DNA of 64,000 nt from Solirubrobacteraceae bacterium (GCA_017882455.1 JADGPL010000012.1:1-64000); one strand, 5' to 3'; shown: positions 35,379 to 45,341, numbered from the stretch's first letter. Notes: generated by a model from the sequence alone, not told the origin. Program-made: numbers and translations.

Positions 35379-36173
35379 ATGGATCTCACTCCCCACAGCC
35401 AGCTACAGCAGTGGCTGATCCTGGTGTTGGGCGACATGGGTGGCAGCGCATCGCGCGCGAAGGCGCTTGCAAGGATCGAGGCCGCCTTTGGCTCGCATTT
35501 CACTGCTGACGATCTCGATTCGCCGCCCTCGCGTCCGTTCGAGACCAAGTGGAGAAATCGAGTCTCCTGGCAACGCGACCGCATGGTGAGGGATGGCCTA
35601 CTGCTTCCCTTTGAAGGGTACGGGACTCCCTGGAGGCTTAGCGACGAGGGTAGGCGGGAGTATGGGGCACTTCGCCACGAGAGCGGTCTTGACGATCCGC
35701 TCATGAACTTCAGGCCGAAGGACAGCTCGGACTACGTAACGCGTGTGGAGGGGCGTGAACTGGTCAAGCGGCGCTCGCACGAGGCACTCATCGCGGACTT
35801 CGGCGCATGGTGTGCCAGCCTCGGCTTCGCCAGTGATACGACGGTGCATCCTCGAGATCTAGTGCTGCGCCGGCCTGGAGAGGAATGGTTGGTTGAGGCA
35901 AAGGTGCTCTATATGGGCGATGCGACATGCGCAGTTAGAGCTGCTTTGGCACAGCTGCTCATGTATCGCTTTTTTCTTTACCAAAGGCGTCAACCCAGAC
36001 TCCTCGCTCTCTTCAGCGAGCCAATTGGTGACGCCTATGTCGCGTTCCTGGATTCGCACGATGTGGCATCCGTATGGCGCGCAGATGATGGCTGCTGGTG
36101 GACCTCATCGACTGCGGTGACGTTTGAATCCTGTAGCGGCGGGGGCAAAGCGAAGCGCCGGCGTGACGGCTAA
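35379..36173 (+). CDS. Mrr-like protein: winged helix plus PD-(D/E)XK nuclease
   Basis: The 264-residue protein has an N-terminal part resembling the Mrr_N winged helix (WLILVLGDMGGSASRAKALA, then NRVSWQRDRMVRDGLLLP and WRLSDEGRREYGAL). The C-terminal half has HPRDLVLRRPGEEWLVEAKV, which gives Asp then Glu-x-Lys, the nuclease core, and ALAQLLMYRFFLYQRR as the following helix. It may cut foreign or modified DNA. No methylase is nearby. It lies in lower-G+C sequence than its neighbours. ATG 35379 is preferred to TTG 35370. Confidence 0.65.
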   Translation: MDLTPHSQLQQWLILVLGDMGGSASRAKALARIEAAFGSHFTADDLDSPPSRPFETKWRNRVSWQRDRMVRDGLLLPFEGYGTPWRLSDEGRREYGALRHESGLDDPLMNFRPKDSSDYVTRVEGRELVKRRSHEALIADFGAWCASLGFASDTTVHPRDLVLRRPGEEWLVEAKVLYMGDATCAVRAALAQLLMYRFFLYQRRQPRLLALFSEPIGDAYVAFLDSHDVASVWRADDGCWWTSSTAVTFESCSGGGKAKRRRDG

Positions 36174-36237
36174 CCCGGATGGCGGATTGGGCCCCGCGCG
36201 ACACCTCCACCGGTCGGTTCGACCACTGTACGTCGAA

Positions 36238-36310
36238 TGGAGCTAGTCGGGCTCGAACCGACGACCTTCTGGCTGCCAGCCAGACGCTCTCCCAGCTGAG
36301 CTATAGCCCC
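36238..36310 (-). tRNA. tRNA-Ala (anticodon GGC)
   Basis: On the minus strand the acceptor GGGGCTA pairs with TAGCTCC, with one G-U pair. The D-arm is GCTCAGCTGGGAGAGC. The anticodon stem TCTGG/CCAGA closes the loop CTGGCAG, so the anticodon is GGC. The T-arm contains GGTTCGAGCC. Length is 73 nt without an encoded CCA. It borders the accessory island. Confidence 0.95.
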
Positions 36311-36337
36311 AGGGTTCCTGCGCGAAAGTGTAGCTAC

Positions 36338-36802
36338 CTAGGCTGCCATGACTCCCTTGGACTCGGCGGCGAGGGTGCGTAGCATCGCTCCGATCGCATA
36401 CGAGCGAGCCCATTTGATCCGCCTGGCTTGATTGTTCTTCGCAGGATTCAGACGCAGATGGATCGCGCGCCGGCCCGATACCTCCGACGCCGGGATCAAG
36501 AAGCATTCGCGCGAGTCAGGCGAGTACGCGGCGATCGCGTCGATCTCGTTCGCCGTATAGCTCGTGTGGACATATCCGCTCGGGGTGTAGCGGCACGTCT
36601 GAAGCCGTATGGCGAGTGCGCCGCCGACGCTTTGAGCCAGCTTGCATTGGACTCGCAGCAGTCGTGGCTCGAGGTCGAACACCAGGTCATACCGGCGCCC
36701 CTCGCAGAGGGGCCGGAGAACCGTGAGGCCGAGCTCGAGCGCCGCCGCCGCGATCGCAGCCTCCGCAGCGGCACCCTTCTGACTGGGGCTGAGGCCATCC
36801 AT
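36338..36802 (-). CDS. PD-(D/E)XK endonuclease, group-I-intron-associated type
   Basis: The 154-residue protein has SPSQKGAAAEAAIAAAALEL at the start, then RYDLVFDLEPRLLRVQCKLA. This gives the Asp and the Gln-x-Lys of a PD-(D/E)XK core, in the arrangement of the family containing I-Ssp6803I. VHTSYTANEIDAIAAYSPDS and the C-terminal NNQARRIKWARSY also fit. It reads towards tRNA-Ala, which begins 27 nt after its stop. No intron was seen in that tRNA. Confidence 0.65.
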   Translation of the reverse strand: MDGLSPSQKGAAAEAAIAAAALELGLTVLRPLCEGRRYDLVFDLEPRLLRVQCKLAQSVGGALAIRLQTCRYTPSGYVHTSYTANEIDAIAAYSPDSRECFLIPASEVSGRRAIHLRLNPAKNNQARRIKWARSYAIGAMLRTLAAESKGVMAA

Positions 36803-36905
36803 GGCTCAAAGCTAGAGGGCTTCGTGTGCCCTGTGGTCGCCCTATGTGGAAATGGCGTGGCGAGGGTGTGACGAAATTGCAACGCTCAGGTGGCCCCGCA
36901 AACCC

Positions 36906-37892
36906 TCAGCTCCGCGGGATGAACTCGGGCACGTCGAGGCCGTCATCGGGCTCATCGTCGCGCTGTGATCGCCGCCGCCCAGCGGGAGCCGGCGGGGCCT
37001 CGCCACGGTCGCGCTCGACATCCGGGGCGACCTGGTCGAGGCGGGCGGTCATGCCGCCATGGGCCAGACGCACGTCGCGCAGCAGGCGCTCGGCGTTGTT
37101 GCGCAGCGAGACCGACAGCTCGCGCAGGTTGCGCGACACCTCCGTCCCCTCGGCCAGGACGTCGTGGGCCACGACGTGGGCCTCGCTCGTGATCTCGCGA
37201 GCTTCGACCCGAGCCTTGGCCTTCAGCTCCTTGGCCTGCTTCTCGGCCTCCTCGTGCAGCCGTGCGAGCTCCTCGCGCCGTGCAAGCAGCAGCCGCTCGG
37301 TCTGGTCACGGGTCTCCTGCGCGATCCGCTCGGCCTCGGCCTGCGCCTTGGCGCGCATCTCCTCGGACTCCTGCTCGGCCGAGGAGCGCATCTGATCGGA
37401 CTCCTTCTTGGCTGCCGCCCGCACCTGCTCGGACTCTCGATGAGCGGCCGCGCGCAGGCCCTCGGCCTCCTCAGCAGCAGCCGCCCGCCACTCGGCAGCC
37501 TCCTCGCGCGCCTCGGTGAGGAGGTGATCGGAGCTCTCGCGGGCCTTGGACAGGGCCTGGGTGGCTTCGCTGTTCGCGCGCTCGGCATCGGCGTGGAGCC
37601 TCGTGGCCGTCTCGGTCGCCTCGGCCGTCGTCGCCTCCGCCTGTGCGCGCGCGGACTCGAGGATCTCCTCGGCCTCCTCTTCAGCCGCATGCACGCGGTT
37701 GTCGGCGGCGCGATCGGCCTCGGCGATGCGCTCGCGGGCGCGTGTCTCGGCCTGGTCGCGAAGCTCGGCCGCGGCCCGTTCGGCCGCGCCGACGATGTGC
37801 GCCACACGCCCTGGCGCAGCGCTCAGGGCGTCGGGGTCCTCGTCGTATGAGTAGTGCTCTTCCTCGAACTGGTGCCCCTCCACGCGCGCCAT
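36906..37892 (-). CDS. Long coiled-coil protein, DivIVA/scaffold-like
   Basis: The 328-residue protein has an acidic 30-residue start (EEEHYSYDEDPDALSAAPG) and then some 220 residues of unbroken charged helix. Short repeats such as AAKKESDQMRSSAEQESEEM and ALSKARESSDHLLTEAREEA recur at about 11-residue spacing. A non-coil segment (LRELSVSLRNNAERLLRDVR) is followed by a proline-rich linker and the end DDGLDVPEFIPRS. It is likely a cytoskeletal or polar scaffold. The short conserved DivIVA head (membrane-binding) is not evident, so the family name is tentative. Confidence 0.65.
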   Translation of the reverse strand: MARVEGHQFEEEHYSYDEDPDALSAAPGRVAHIVGAAERAAAELRDQAETRARERIAEADRAADNRVHAAEEEAEEILESARAQAEATTAEATETATRLHADAERANSEATQALSKARESSDHLLTEAREEAAEWRAAAAEEAEGLRAAAHRESEQVRAAAKKESDQMRSSAEQESEEMRAKAQAEAERIAQETRDQTERLLLARREELARLHEEAEKQAKELKAKARVEAREITSEAHVVAHDVLAEGTEVSRNLRELSVSLRNNAERLLRDVRLAHGGMTARLDQVAPDVERDRGEAPPAPAGRRRSQRDDEPDDGLDVPEFIPRS

Positions 37893-38041
37893 CGTAAACC
37901 GCCCTGCTCCCGGGCGCCCGGCGGCCCCCGACGCAAGCCCGCGGCGGATCGGCGAATAGGCTCGGTCAAGACTGGGGTGATGGCAGAGATTGTTGGAAAT
38001 ATGTCCTTGCAGACAGATGAGGGGTGCGGGATGATCGCCGC

Positions 38042-39055
38042 ATGGCCAGAGCTCGGGGAGCGCGTCAGATCGTGATACTCGCCTTCCCGGGCGTGCAGAG
38101 CCTCGACATCACCGGACCGCTGGAGGTCTTTGCGGGAGCAGAGCGCTTGATCGAGTCCTCTGCCCGCCGCGAGCGAGGCTATGAGGTGCGGATCGTCAGC
38201 CGCGATGGCGCTCCGCTGGCGACCTCGAGCGGGTTGACGATCGAGCCGCACGCCTCGATTGCGCAGGCGCCCACGCGGATCGATACGTTGATCGTGCCCG
38301 GCGGCGCTGGGCAGCGGAAGGCCGGCGAGGATCAGGCGCTGCTCGACTGGATCGGGCGCGCCTCCACGAAGGCCCGCCGCACGGCGTCGGTCTGCACGGG
38401 CGCCTTTCTGCTCGCTCGCGCCGGGCTGCTGAACGGCCGTCGCGCGACCACGCACTGGGCTCGGGCCGAGGAGCTCGCTCGCGCCCACCCCGAGGTGGAG
38501 GTCGATCCGGACCCGATCTTCGTGCGCGACGGAGCGATCTGGACATCGGCTGGAGTCACGGCCGGAATGGATCTCGCGCTGGCGCTCGTAGAGGAGGATC
38601 TCGATCGCGAGGCGGCGCTCACGATCGCTCGCCATCTCGTGATGTTCCTGCGGCGGCCCGGCAGCCAGTCTCAGTTCAGCGTCACGCTCGGCTCGCAGCA
38701 GCCCCGTCGCGAGCCGCTGCGCGAGATCCAGCAGGCGGTGCTCGAGGACGTGGCGGGCCTCCACACGGTCGAGGCCATGGCCGAGCGCGCTCACATGAGC
38801 CCACGTCACTTCGCCAGGGCTTTTCGCAGCGAGACCGGGGTGACGCCCGCCCGCTACGTGGAGCGGGTTCGCCTCGAGGCGGCCCGCCGGCGCCTGGAGG
38901 AAGGCGCCGAGCCGGTCGGGGCGATCGCGTCGGCGTGCGGCTTCGGGACCGCCGAGACGATGCGTCGCGTGTTCCTGCGCACCCTGCAGGTGGGCCCCGC
39001 CGAGTACCGCCGCCGCTTCAGGGGCGAAGCCGTCCGATCACAGGCGGCGGCCTGA
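38042..39055 (+). CDS. GlxA family transcriptional regulator (DJ-1 plus AraC)
   Basis: The 337-residue protein joins an N-terminal DJ-1/PfpI domain and a C-terminal AraC DNA-binding domain. The first has LAFPGVQSLDITGPLEVF and the nucleophile-elbow-like SVCTGAFLLARAG. The second has VEAMAERAHMSPRHFARAF and ASACGFGTAETMRRVFLRTL, the two helix-turn-helix units. ATG 38042 is preferred because it begins just before the first strand. The next gene, one base away, encodes a free DJ-1 paralogue, its probable target or partner. Confidence 0.9.
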   Translation: MARARGARQIVILAFPGVQSLDITGPLEVFAGAERLIESSARRERGYEVRIVSRDGAPLATSSGLTIEPHASIAQAPTRIDTLIVPGGAGQRKAGEDQALLDWIGRASTKARRTASVCTGAFLLARAGLLNGRRATTHWARAEELARAHPEVEVDPDPIFVRDGAIWTSAGVTAGMDLALALVEEDLDREAALTIARHLVMFLRRPGSQSQFSVTLGSQQPRREPLREIQQAVLEDVAGLHTVEAMAERAHMSPRHFARAFRSETGVTPARYVERVRLEAARRRLEEGAEPVGAIASACGFGTAETMRRVFLRTLQVGPAEYRRRFRGEAVRSQAAA

Positions 39056-39056
39056 C

Positions 39057-39686
39057 ATGGACATAGCGATCGTCCTCTACGAGCGCTTCACGGCCCTCGA
39101 CGCGATCGGGCCGTATGAGGTGCTGAGCCGCCTGCCCGGGGTGAGCCTCGCTTTCCTGGCCGCCGAGCGCGGGCCGATCACCACGGACAACGGCATGCTC
39201 ACGGTCGTTGCTGAGCGCTCGCTTGCCGAGGTCGGCGGCGCTGACATCGTCCTCGTCCCCGGCGGACCGGGCGAGGTGGCGACGCGCGCAGGGGATGGCG
39301 TGCTCGAATGGCTGAGAACGGCGAACGAGACGAGCGAATGGACCACATCCGTCTGCACCGGCTCGCTTGTGCTCGCCGCAGCCGGGCTGCTCGAGGGCAG
39401 GCGCGCGACCACGCACTGGCTGGCCTTCGACGAGCTCGCGCGGCTGGGAGCCGAGCCGGTCCATGAGCGCGTGGTCTTCGACGGAAAGCTCGTCACCGGC
39501 GCGGGCGTCTCTGCGGGCATCGACATGGCGCTGTCGCTGGCGGCGAGGGTCGCCAGCCCGGAGGTCTCCCAGGCGATCCAGCTGAGCATCGAGTACGACC
39601 CCGAGCCGCCGTTCGAGGCTGGCTCGCCGGCCAAGGCGCCGCAGGTCGTCGTAGAGACGCTGCGCGCCCGCTCGCGCTTCACCTGA
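39057..39686 (+). CDS. DJ-1/PfpI family protein
   Basis: The 209-residue protein is a stand-alone relative of the domain in the preceding regulator: [20 protein letters not shown], then [20 protein letters not shown] and [15 protein letters not shown]. The Cys in the VCTG elbow and the downstream THW pattern suggest an isonitrile-hydratase-like or glyoxalase-like enzyme. It is co-transcribed with the regulator. Confidence 0.85.
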   Translation: MDIAIVLYERFTALDAIGPYEVLSRLPGVSLAFLAAERGPITTDNGMLTVVAERSLAEVGGADIVLVPGGPGEVATRAGDGVLEWLRTANETSEWTTSVCTGSLVLAAAGLLEGRRATTHWLAFDELARLGAEPVHERVVFDGKLVTGAGVSAGIDMALSLAARVASPEVSQAIQLSIEYDPEPPFEAGSPAKAPQVVVETLRARSRFT

Positions 39687-39759
39687 GCGCGACACCGGTC
39701 CCTATCGGACAGCTGCGAGGGCGTCCCGTCCCAGGGCGCCCGCTAACCTCCGATTCCCG

Positions 39760-42297
39760 ATGGCCGAGCACCGATACGACCCGCACGAGATCGAGCCGCG
39801 CTGGCAGAGCGTGTGGGCGAGTGAGCGCACGTGGGAGGTGAGCAACGAGCGCGGCGCCGACGGACGCGGGGACGGACGCGGCGGCTTCGCCCGCGGCGGC
39901 TCACAGACCCAGAGCGCCTACGTGCTCGAGATGCTGCCCTACCCGAGTGGCGAGCCTCACATCGGGCATCTGAAGACCTACTCGGTCGGCGACGCCATCG
40001 CCCACTTCCGCCGCCGGCTGGGCAGTCGCGTTCTGCATCCGATGGGCTACGACGCGTTCGGGCTCCCAGCCGAGAACCACGCGATCAGGACCGGGGTGCA
40101 CCCCCGTGTCTCGACTGCGGAGTCGATCGCCTCCTTCCAGCGCCAGTTCCGCTCGTGGGGGATCTCGATCGACTGGTCGCGCGAGCTGGCCACCCACGAA
40201 CCCTCCTACTACCGCTGGACGCAGTGGATCTTCCTGGAGCTGTTCCGCGCTGGCCTTGCCTACCGCAAGGAGGCGGCGGTCAAGTGGTGCCCCAAAGACC
40301 AGACGGTCCTGGCCAACGAGCAGGTGGACGCCGAAGGCCACTGCGAGCGCTGCGGCGCGGTCGTCGAAGTCAGGCAGCTGGAGCAGTGGTTCCTGCGCAT
40401 CACCGACTACGCAGAGCGCCTGCTGGGCGACCTCGACGTGATCGAGTGGCCCGAGCACGTCAAGACGATGCAGCGCAACTGGATCGGGCGCAGCGAAGGC
40501 GCCGAGGTCACGTTCCGCTGCGAGGAGCTCGGGGTCGACTACCCGGTCTTCACGACCCGACCGGACACGCTGTTCGGTGCCACCTTCTTCGTGATGGCGC
40601 CCGAGCATCCGGACGTGATGCGCCTCTCGCGTGGGACCCCCAACGAGCAGGCCGTGCACGACTACGTAAACCACGCGCTCAACGAGACCAACGAGGAGCG
40701 CGGCAACGCCGAGAAGCCCAAGACGGGCGTGCCACTCGGACGCACGGTCACCAATCCGGTCAACGGCGAGCAGATCCCCATGTACGTGGCCGACTACGTG
40801 CTGATGGAGTACGGCACCGGGGCGATCATGGCGGTTCCCGGACACGACGAGCGCGACTATGCCTTCGCGCGCGCCTTCCAGCTGCCGATCCGCCGCGTGA
40901 TCGCGCCGAGCGACTCGCAGGCCACGCCCGAGCCCGAGGCGGACGAGGACGGGTTGCCGTATGGAGGTGACGGCGTGCTGGTCAACTCACACCCGGACTT
41001 CGACGGGATCGGCAACCGCGAGGCGCTGGGCGCGATCGTGGCGTGGCTTGACCGCGAGGGCAAGGGTCACGCGTCGGTCAACTACCGGCTGCGCGACTGG
41101 CTCGTGTCCAGGCAGCGCTACTGGGGCTGTCCGATCCCGATCCTGTACTGCGAGCGCTGCGGGATGGTGCCGGTTCCCGACGAGCAGCTCCCGGTCGAGC
41201 TCCCCGACATCGACGACTACACGCCCAAGGGTCGCTCGCCGCTGGCGGCGGCCGAGGAGTGGGTGAACACGCGCTGTCCGAGCTGCGGCGGCAGCGCGCG
41301 ACGGGAGACCGACACGATGGACACCTTCGTGGACTCCTCCTGGTACTTCCTGCGCTACTGCGACGCATCCAACGAGCGGGCCGCCTGGGATCCGGCTGCC
41401 CTGCGCGAGTGGATGCCCGTCGACCAGTACATCGGCGGGGTCGAGCACGCGATCCTGCACCTGATGTACGCGCGCTTCTTCACCAAGGCGCTCGCGGATC
41501 TGGGGCATCTGGATTTTCAGGAGCCCTTCCAGGCCCTGTTCACCCAGGGCATGGTCACCAAGGACGGCTCCAAGATGAGCAAGTCCAAGGGCAATGTCGT
41601 CTCGCCCGCGGCAATCGTGGAGCGCGTGGGCGCGGACACGGCGCGTTGCTACATCCTGTTCGTCGGCCCCCCTGACCAGGACGCAGACTGGTCGGATGAG
41701 GGAGTGGATGGCGTTCACCGCTTCCTCTCGCGGCTGTGGCGGCTGGCGGCCGAGACGGCTGAGCGCGCCGGAGCGCCCGTCGCCGAGCTCGCCGGTCCAG
41801 CCGCAGCGGAGGGCGATGACCTCGACCTGATGCGCAAGACCCACTGGGCCATCGACAAGGTCAGCGGCGACCTTCGCCGCTTCGCCTTCAACACGGCGAT
41901 CGCGGCCGTGATGGAGCTCCTGAACGACTGCTCGAGGCTGCGCGACTCGGTCGGGGTTGACACGTTGCGCTTTGCTCTGGGCACGGCGGCCTCGCTGCTG
42001 TTCCCCTTCGCGCCGCACGTCTGCTCGGACATCTACGAGCTGCTGACGGGGGAGCGCGTGTGGGAGCAGCCCTGGCCGGAGGCCGACGAGGCGCTGCTCG
42101 AGCGCGAGGTCTACGAGCTCGTCTGCCAGGTGAACGGCAAGGTTCGCGACCGGGTGCAGGCGAGCGCAGACGCGGTCCCCGAGACGCTCAAGGACCTGTG
42201 CCGGGCGGCGCCCAACGTGCGCGCCCACGTGGACGGCAGGGAGATCGTGAAGGAGATCGTGGTGCCAGGGAAGCTCGTGAACCTCGTAGTGCGCTAG
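39760..42297 (+). CDS. leuS: Leucyl-tRNA synthetase
   Basis: Class I synthetase of 845 residues. The HIGH motif is [13 protein letters not shown], the KMSKS motif [11 protein letters not shown]. The editing domain lies between, with [20 protein letters not shown] and [19 protein letters not shown], and the zinc-type Cys motifs [20 protein letters not shown] and [10 protein letters not shown] also appear. A Gly/Arg-rich insertion (about residues 30-50, [19 protein letters not shown]) precedes the HIGH strand and is unusual. The tRNA-binding C-terminus ends [12 protein letters not shown]. Confidence 0.97.
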   Translation: MAEHRYDPHEIEPRWQSVWASERTWEVSNERGADGRGDGRGGFARGGSQTQSAYVLEMLPYPSGEPHIGHLKTYSVGDAIAHFRRRLGSRVLHPMGYDAFGLPAENHAIRTGVHPRVSTAESIASFQRQFRSWGISIDWSRELATHEPSYYRWTQWIFLELFRAGLAYRKEAAVKWCPKDQTVLANEQVDAEGHCERCGAVVEVRQLEQWFLRITDYAERLLGDLDVIEWPEHVKTMQRNWIGRSEGAEVTFRCEELGVDYPVFTTRPDTLFGATFFVMAPEHPDVMRLSRGTPNEQAVHDYVNHALNETNEERGNAEKPKTGVPLGRTVTNPVNGEQIPMYVADYVLMEYGTGAIMAVPGHDERDYAFARAFQLPIRRVIAPSDSQATPEPEADEDGLPYGGDGVLVNSHPDFDGIGNREALGAIVAWLDREGKGHASVNYRLRDWLVSRQRYWGCPIPILYCERCGMVPVPDEQLPVELPDIDDYTPKGRSPLAAAEEWVNTRCPSCGGSARRETDTMDTFVDSSWYFLRYCDASNERAAWDPAALREWMPVDQYIGGVEHAILHLMYARFFTKALADLGHLDFQEPFQALFTQGMVTKDGSKMSKSKGNVVSPAAIVERVGADTARCYILFVGPPDQDADWSDEGVDGVHRFLSRLWRLAAETAERAGAPVAELAGPAAAEGDDLDLMRKTHWAIDKVSGDLRRFAFNTAIAAVMELLNDCSRLRDSVGVDTLRFALGTAASLLFPFAPHVCSDIYELLTGERVWEQPWPEADEALLEREVYELVCQVNGKVRDRVQASADAVPETLKDLCRAAPNVRAHVDGREIVKEIVVPGKLVNLVVR

Positions 42298-42346
42298 ACG
42301 GCAGCCACGAGTGATCGTCGTTGCGGCGGCATAGACTCGGACGTCG

Positions 42347-43360
42347 ATGGCAGAGCTCAAACCCGTCTACCTGATCCATGGCGACGATCACGGCGCCGTG
42401 GGCGAGCGGCGCGCGGGACTGCGGGCACTGGCCGAACGCGAGGATGGTGGCGCCGCCGGGGTCGAGGTGCTCGAGGGCGATCTGGCGACGCCCTCGGGAG
42501 TGGCCGAAGCGCTGGCGGCGATGACGCTCGCGATCGGACGGCGGGTGATCATCGTGGAGGGGGTGGAGCGCTGGCGCGCGGCCGAGGTCGAGCAGCACCT
42601 CGCCCCGGCCATCGCCCAGATGCCAGCCGATACCACGCTCGCGCTGTTTGCCCGCGAGGACGGACGGGCAAAGGCGCCTACCGCGGTCCACGAGGCCGTG
42701 AAGCGAGCGGGCGGTCAGATCGTGGCTCAGATGACGGTGAAGTCGTGGGAGCTCGCCAAGTGGGCGCGCGAGCAGGCCGCCCGCCTCGGTCTCTCGCTCG
42801 ACGCCGCCGCCGCAAAGGCGCTCGTGGCGCAGGTCGGCGAACGCCAGCAGCGGTTGCTGCGCGAGCTGGAGAAGCTCGCCCTCGAAGGGGACGTCGGCCA
42901 GGAGCGCCGGCTCGTGGGTGCGGAGGACATCGAAGCGCGCACCGCGCGCTCGGCTGAGTGGCGAGCCTATGGGCTGGCCGACGCGCTCGTCGGCGCCAAT
43001 GCTCGCGAGGCGACCATCTCCTACATGCACCTGCGCGCCCAGGGGGAGCGGCTGTCGGGTCTGCTCTACCTGATGGCCGCGCGACTGCGCGACGGCCTGG
43101 CCATCTCGCTGCGCCTGCAGGCCGGGGAGTCGGTCGCCGAGGTCAAGCGCAGCCTGCGGATGCCCGCGCGCGCGGCCGAGCGCTTCGTGGCCGATGTGTC
43201 TCGCAGCGATCCCGAGCGCCTGCGCGCCGCCTTGGGCGCCCTGGCGGATCTCGAGCTCGACTCGCGGGGAGGTGCGCCGCTGCTGGCGAGTCGCAACCCG
43301 ATGGCCGGGCTCAGCGAGGACACGCTCGCTCTGCGAGCGATCGAGACGATTACGAGCTAG
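42347..43360 (+). CDS. holA: DNA polymerase III delta subunit
   Basis: Clamp-loader subunit that opens the sliding clamp, 337 residues. VYLIHGDDHGAVGERRAGLR at the start, RRVIIVEGVERWRA in the AAA-like domain and FAREDGRAKAPTAVHEAV fit actinobacterial HolA. The C-terminal ALADLELDSRGGAPL matches the family's conserved end. It lies in the leuS-holA-rpsT order seen in other actinobacteria. Its last 11 nt overlap the convergent rpsT. Confidence 0.9.
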   Translation: MAELKPVYLIHGDDHGAVGERRAGLRALAEREDGGAAGVEVLEGDLATPSGVAEALAAMTLAIGRRVIIVEGVERWRAAEVEQHLAPAIAQMPADTTLALFAREDGRAKAPTAVHEAVKRAGGQIVAQMTVKSWELAKWAREQAARLGLSLDAAAAKALVAQVGERQQRLLRELEKLALEGDVGQERRLVGAEDIEARTARSAEWRAYGLADALVGANAREATISYMHLRAQGERLSGLLYLMAARLRDGLAISLRLQAGESVAEVKRSLRMPARAAERFVADVSRSDPERLRAALGALADLELDSRGGAPLLASRNPMAGLSEDTLALRAIETITS

Positions 43361-43619
43361 ACGAGCCGGCGAGCGTACGGGCCGCTCGGGACTTCTTGCG
43401 GGCGCCGGTGTTGCGGTGCATGGCGCCGCGCTTGACCGCCTTGTCGATCGTGCTCACGAGCTCTTTGTGAGTGGTCTCGGCGCTCGGCTGGTCCTTCTCC
43501 TGCACCTGTGACTCCAGGCGCCTGAAGTAGGTCTTGATCGTGGAGGTGTAGAGGCGGTTCTCCAAACGCTCGCGCTCGGAGCGAAGGATCCGCTTCTTCT
43601 GGGAATGGATGTTGGCCAT
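43350..43619 (-). CDS. rpsT: 30S ribosomal protein S20
   Basis: Primary 16S-binding protein of 89 residues. ANIHSQKKRILRSERERLEN is the family start, and DKAVKRGAMHRNTGARKKSR is the conserved C-terminal motif. It is a single gene read against leuS and holA. A TATAGT -10 box sits 56 nt upstream of the start. The extra Ser-rich end is within normal variation. Confidence 0.96.
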   Translation of the reverse strand: MANIHSQKKRILRSERERLENRLYTSTIKTYFRRLESQVQEKDQPSAETTHKELVSTIDKAVKRGAMHRNTGARKKSRAARTLAGSSSS

Positions 43620-43674
43620 GATGGAAGCTGCGAGGCGCGGTGAGAAACGGCCCGAGCGCGCCGCAGAGCGCCGT

Positions 43675-43680
43675 ACTATA
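43675..43680 (-). promoter_or_regulatory. -10 box of rpsT
   Basis: TATAGT on the minus strand is a good -10 hexamer and leaves a leader of about 50 nt. No good -35 is seen at 16-18 bp. Its presence argues that the upstream extension of the murJ frame over this segment is not translated. Confidence 0.45.
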
Positions 43681-43755
43681 GCGGCCTTGCCCGCCGCCGC
43701 AGATCCCCCCGTAGTGGAGCCGCCAGGTCCGGTCCCTCCCCGCGGCGGGCGCGGC

Positions 43756-45324
43756 GTGGCACGGAACACGGCGATCTTCTCGGTGGCCACCGGCATCTCG
43801 CGGGTGGTGGGTCTCGGCAGGGAAATCGTGACGGCGAGCTTCTTCGGTACGGGAGGGCCGTACTCGGCCTTCACGATCGCCTTCCAGATCCCGAACCTCG
43901 TGGCCAACCTGTTCGCCAACGCGGCCCTCTCGGCGGCGTTCGTGCCGGTGTTCACCGAACTGCTCCACCAGGGCAGGCGCAAAGACGCGCTGCGCCTGGC
44001 CTCGACGCTGTTCTGGATCATGCTGATCGGCCTGGGCGCCATCACGGCCTTCTTCATCCTCGGAGCCGGGGTGATCATGCCGCTGTTCGCCGGCAACGCC
44101 TTCAACGGCGCCCTGGACTCGCTGATGGTGAGCCTCTCCCAGATCCTCTTTCCGGTCGTGCTGATCCTGGGCCTCAACGGCCTGCTCGTGGGGGTGCTCC
44201 AGTCCTACGACCACTTCTCCATCCCGGCCATCTCGCCGGCCGTCTGGAACATCGTGATCCTCGTCCTGCTGGTGCTCCTGCGCCCACACTTCCATGGCGG
44301 CTACCACAACGGCAACCAGCTCCACGCCTACGCCATAGCGATCCTCGTGGCGACCTTCGTGCAGCTCCTGCTCGCCGTGGCGGCGCTGCGGCGGATCGAC
44401 TTCCGGCTGCAGTTCTCGATCGACTGGCACGACCCTCGCATCAAGCAGGTCTTCACGCTGATGCTCCCGGTGACGATCGGTCTCGGGATCGTCAACCTCG
44501 ACCAGCTCATCAACTCGGTCTTCGGAACCCTCGTCAGCTCGGAAGCGCCGCGCGCCATCGACAACGCGTTCCGGGTCTACATGCTCCCGCAGGGTCTCTT
44601 CAGCGTCGCGGTCGCCACGGTGCTGTTCCCAACCCTCAGCCGCATGGCTGCCGGGGGAGACGCCTCCGGGATGCGGCGGGCCGTCGGCACGGGGATGCGC
44701 CAGATCAACCTGCTGCTGATCCCGGCTGCCGCCTTCATGATCGTGCTGTCCACGCCGATCGTGCGCCTGCTCTTCCAGCGCGGGAACTTCAACGGCAGAT
44801 CCACCGAACTGGTGTCCCTGGCCCTGTTCTGGTTCGCCTTCAGCCTGCCCTTCGGGGGCCTGAACCTCCTGCTCACGCGAACCTTCTTCGCAGTGCAGCG
44901 TCCGTGGATCCCGACGAGCCTGGCCGCCATGAACATCGTCGTGGACGTCGTGGTCAGCGTGGGTCTATACAAGCCACTCGGCATCTCGGGTCTGATCATC
45001 GGCACCGTCGTGGCCAACGCCGTGATGACGGCCCTCCAACTCCATCGCCTGCGTATCGGCTTCAACGGTCGCCTGGAAGGCGCCCAGACGACGATGATCA
45101 CCGTGCGGATCACGGCGGCCTCGGTGCTCCTCGGGGCGGTCGCGTGGGTGGTGTGGAGGCTCCTCGAGAGTCTCCTCGGAGTCTCGCTGCCGGCTCAGAT
45201 CGTGAGCGTTGGGGCGGCGGCCGCCGCGGGCCTGTTCGTCTACTCGCGGGCCGTCCTCGCCATGCGGGTACCCGAGGCCCACCAGGTCAGCCGCCTGATC
45301 CGGGCCCAGCTCGGCCGGGCCTGA
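43756..45324 (+). CDS. murJ: Lipid II flippase MurJ
   Basis: Moves lipid II across the membrane for peptidoglycan synthesis, about 522 residues and 14 predicted helices. ARNTAIFSVATGISRVVGLG with REIVTASFFG is the conserved first helix with its Arg. PFGGLNLLLTRTFFAVQRPW and the charged cavity residues of later helices are also typical. I start at GTG 43756, at the family's usual Met position. Upstream ATGs at 43618 and 43621 add a Pro/Arg-rich segment overlapping the rpsT promoter. Confidence 0.9.
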   Translation: MARNTAIFSVATGISRVVGLGREIVTASFFGTGGPYSAFTIAFQIPNLVANLFANAALSAAFVPVFTELLHQGRRKDALRLASTLFWIMLIGLGAITAFFILGAGVIMPLFAGNAFNGALDSLMVSLSQILFPVVLILGLNGLLVGVLQSYDHFSIPAISPAVWNIVILVLLVLLRPHFHGGYHNGNQLHAYAIAILVATFVQLLLAVAALRRIDFRLQFSIDWHDPRIKQVFTLMLPVTIGLGIVNLDQLINSVFGTLVSSEAPRAIDNAFRVYMLPQGLFSVAVATVLFPTLSRMAAGGDASGMRRAVGTGMRQINLLLIPAAAFMIVLSTPIVRLLFQRGNFNGRSTELVSLALFWFAFSLPFGGLNLLLTRTFFAVQRPWIPTSLAAMNIVVDVVVSVGLYKPLGISGLIIGTVVANAVMTALQLHRLRIGFNGRLEGAQTTMITVRITAASVLLGAVAWVVWRLLESLLGVSLPAQIVSVGAAAAAGLFVYSRAVLAMRVPEAHQVSRLIRAQLGRA

Positions 45325-45341
45325 GTGTCGCCCTTCGTTGG

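Noticed and set aside
43609-43755. Upstream extension of the murJ frame (Pro/Arg-rich).
   Set aside because: It covers the rpsT start and -10 box, and the family Met position is at 43756.
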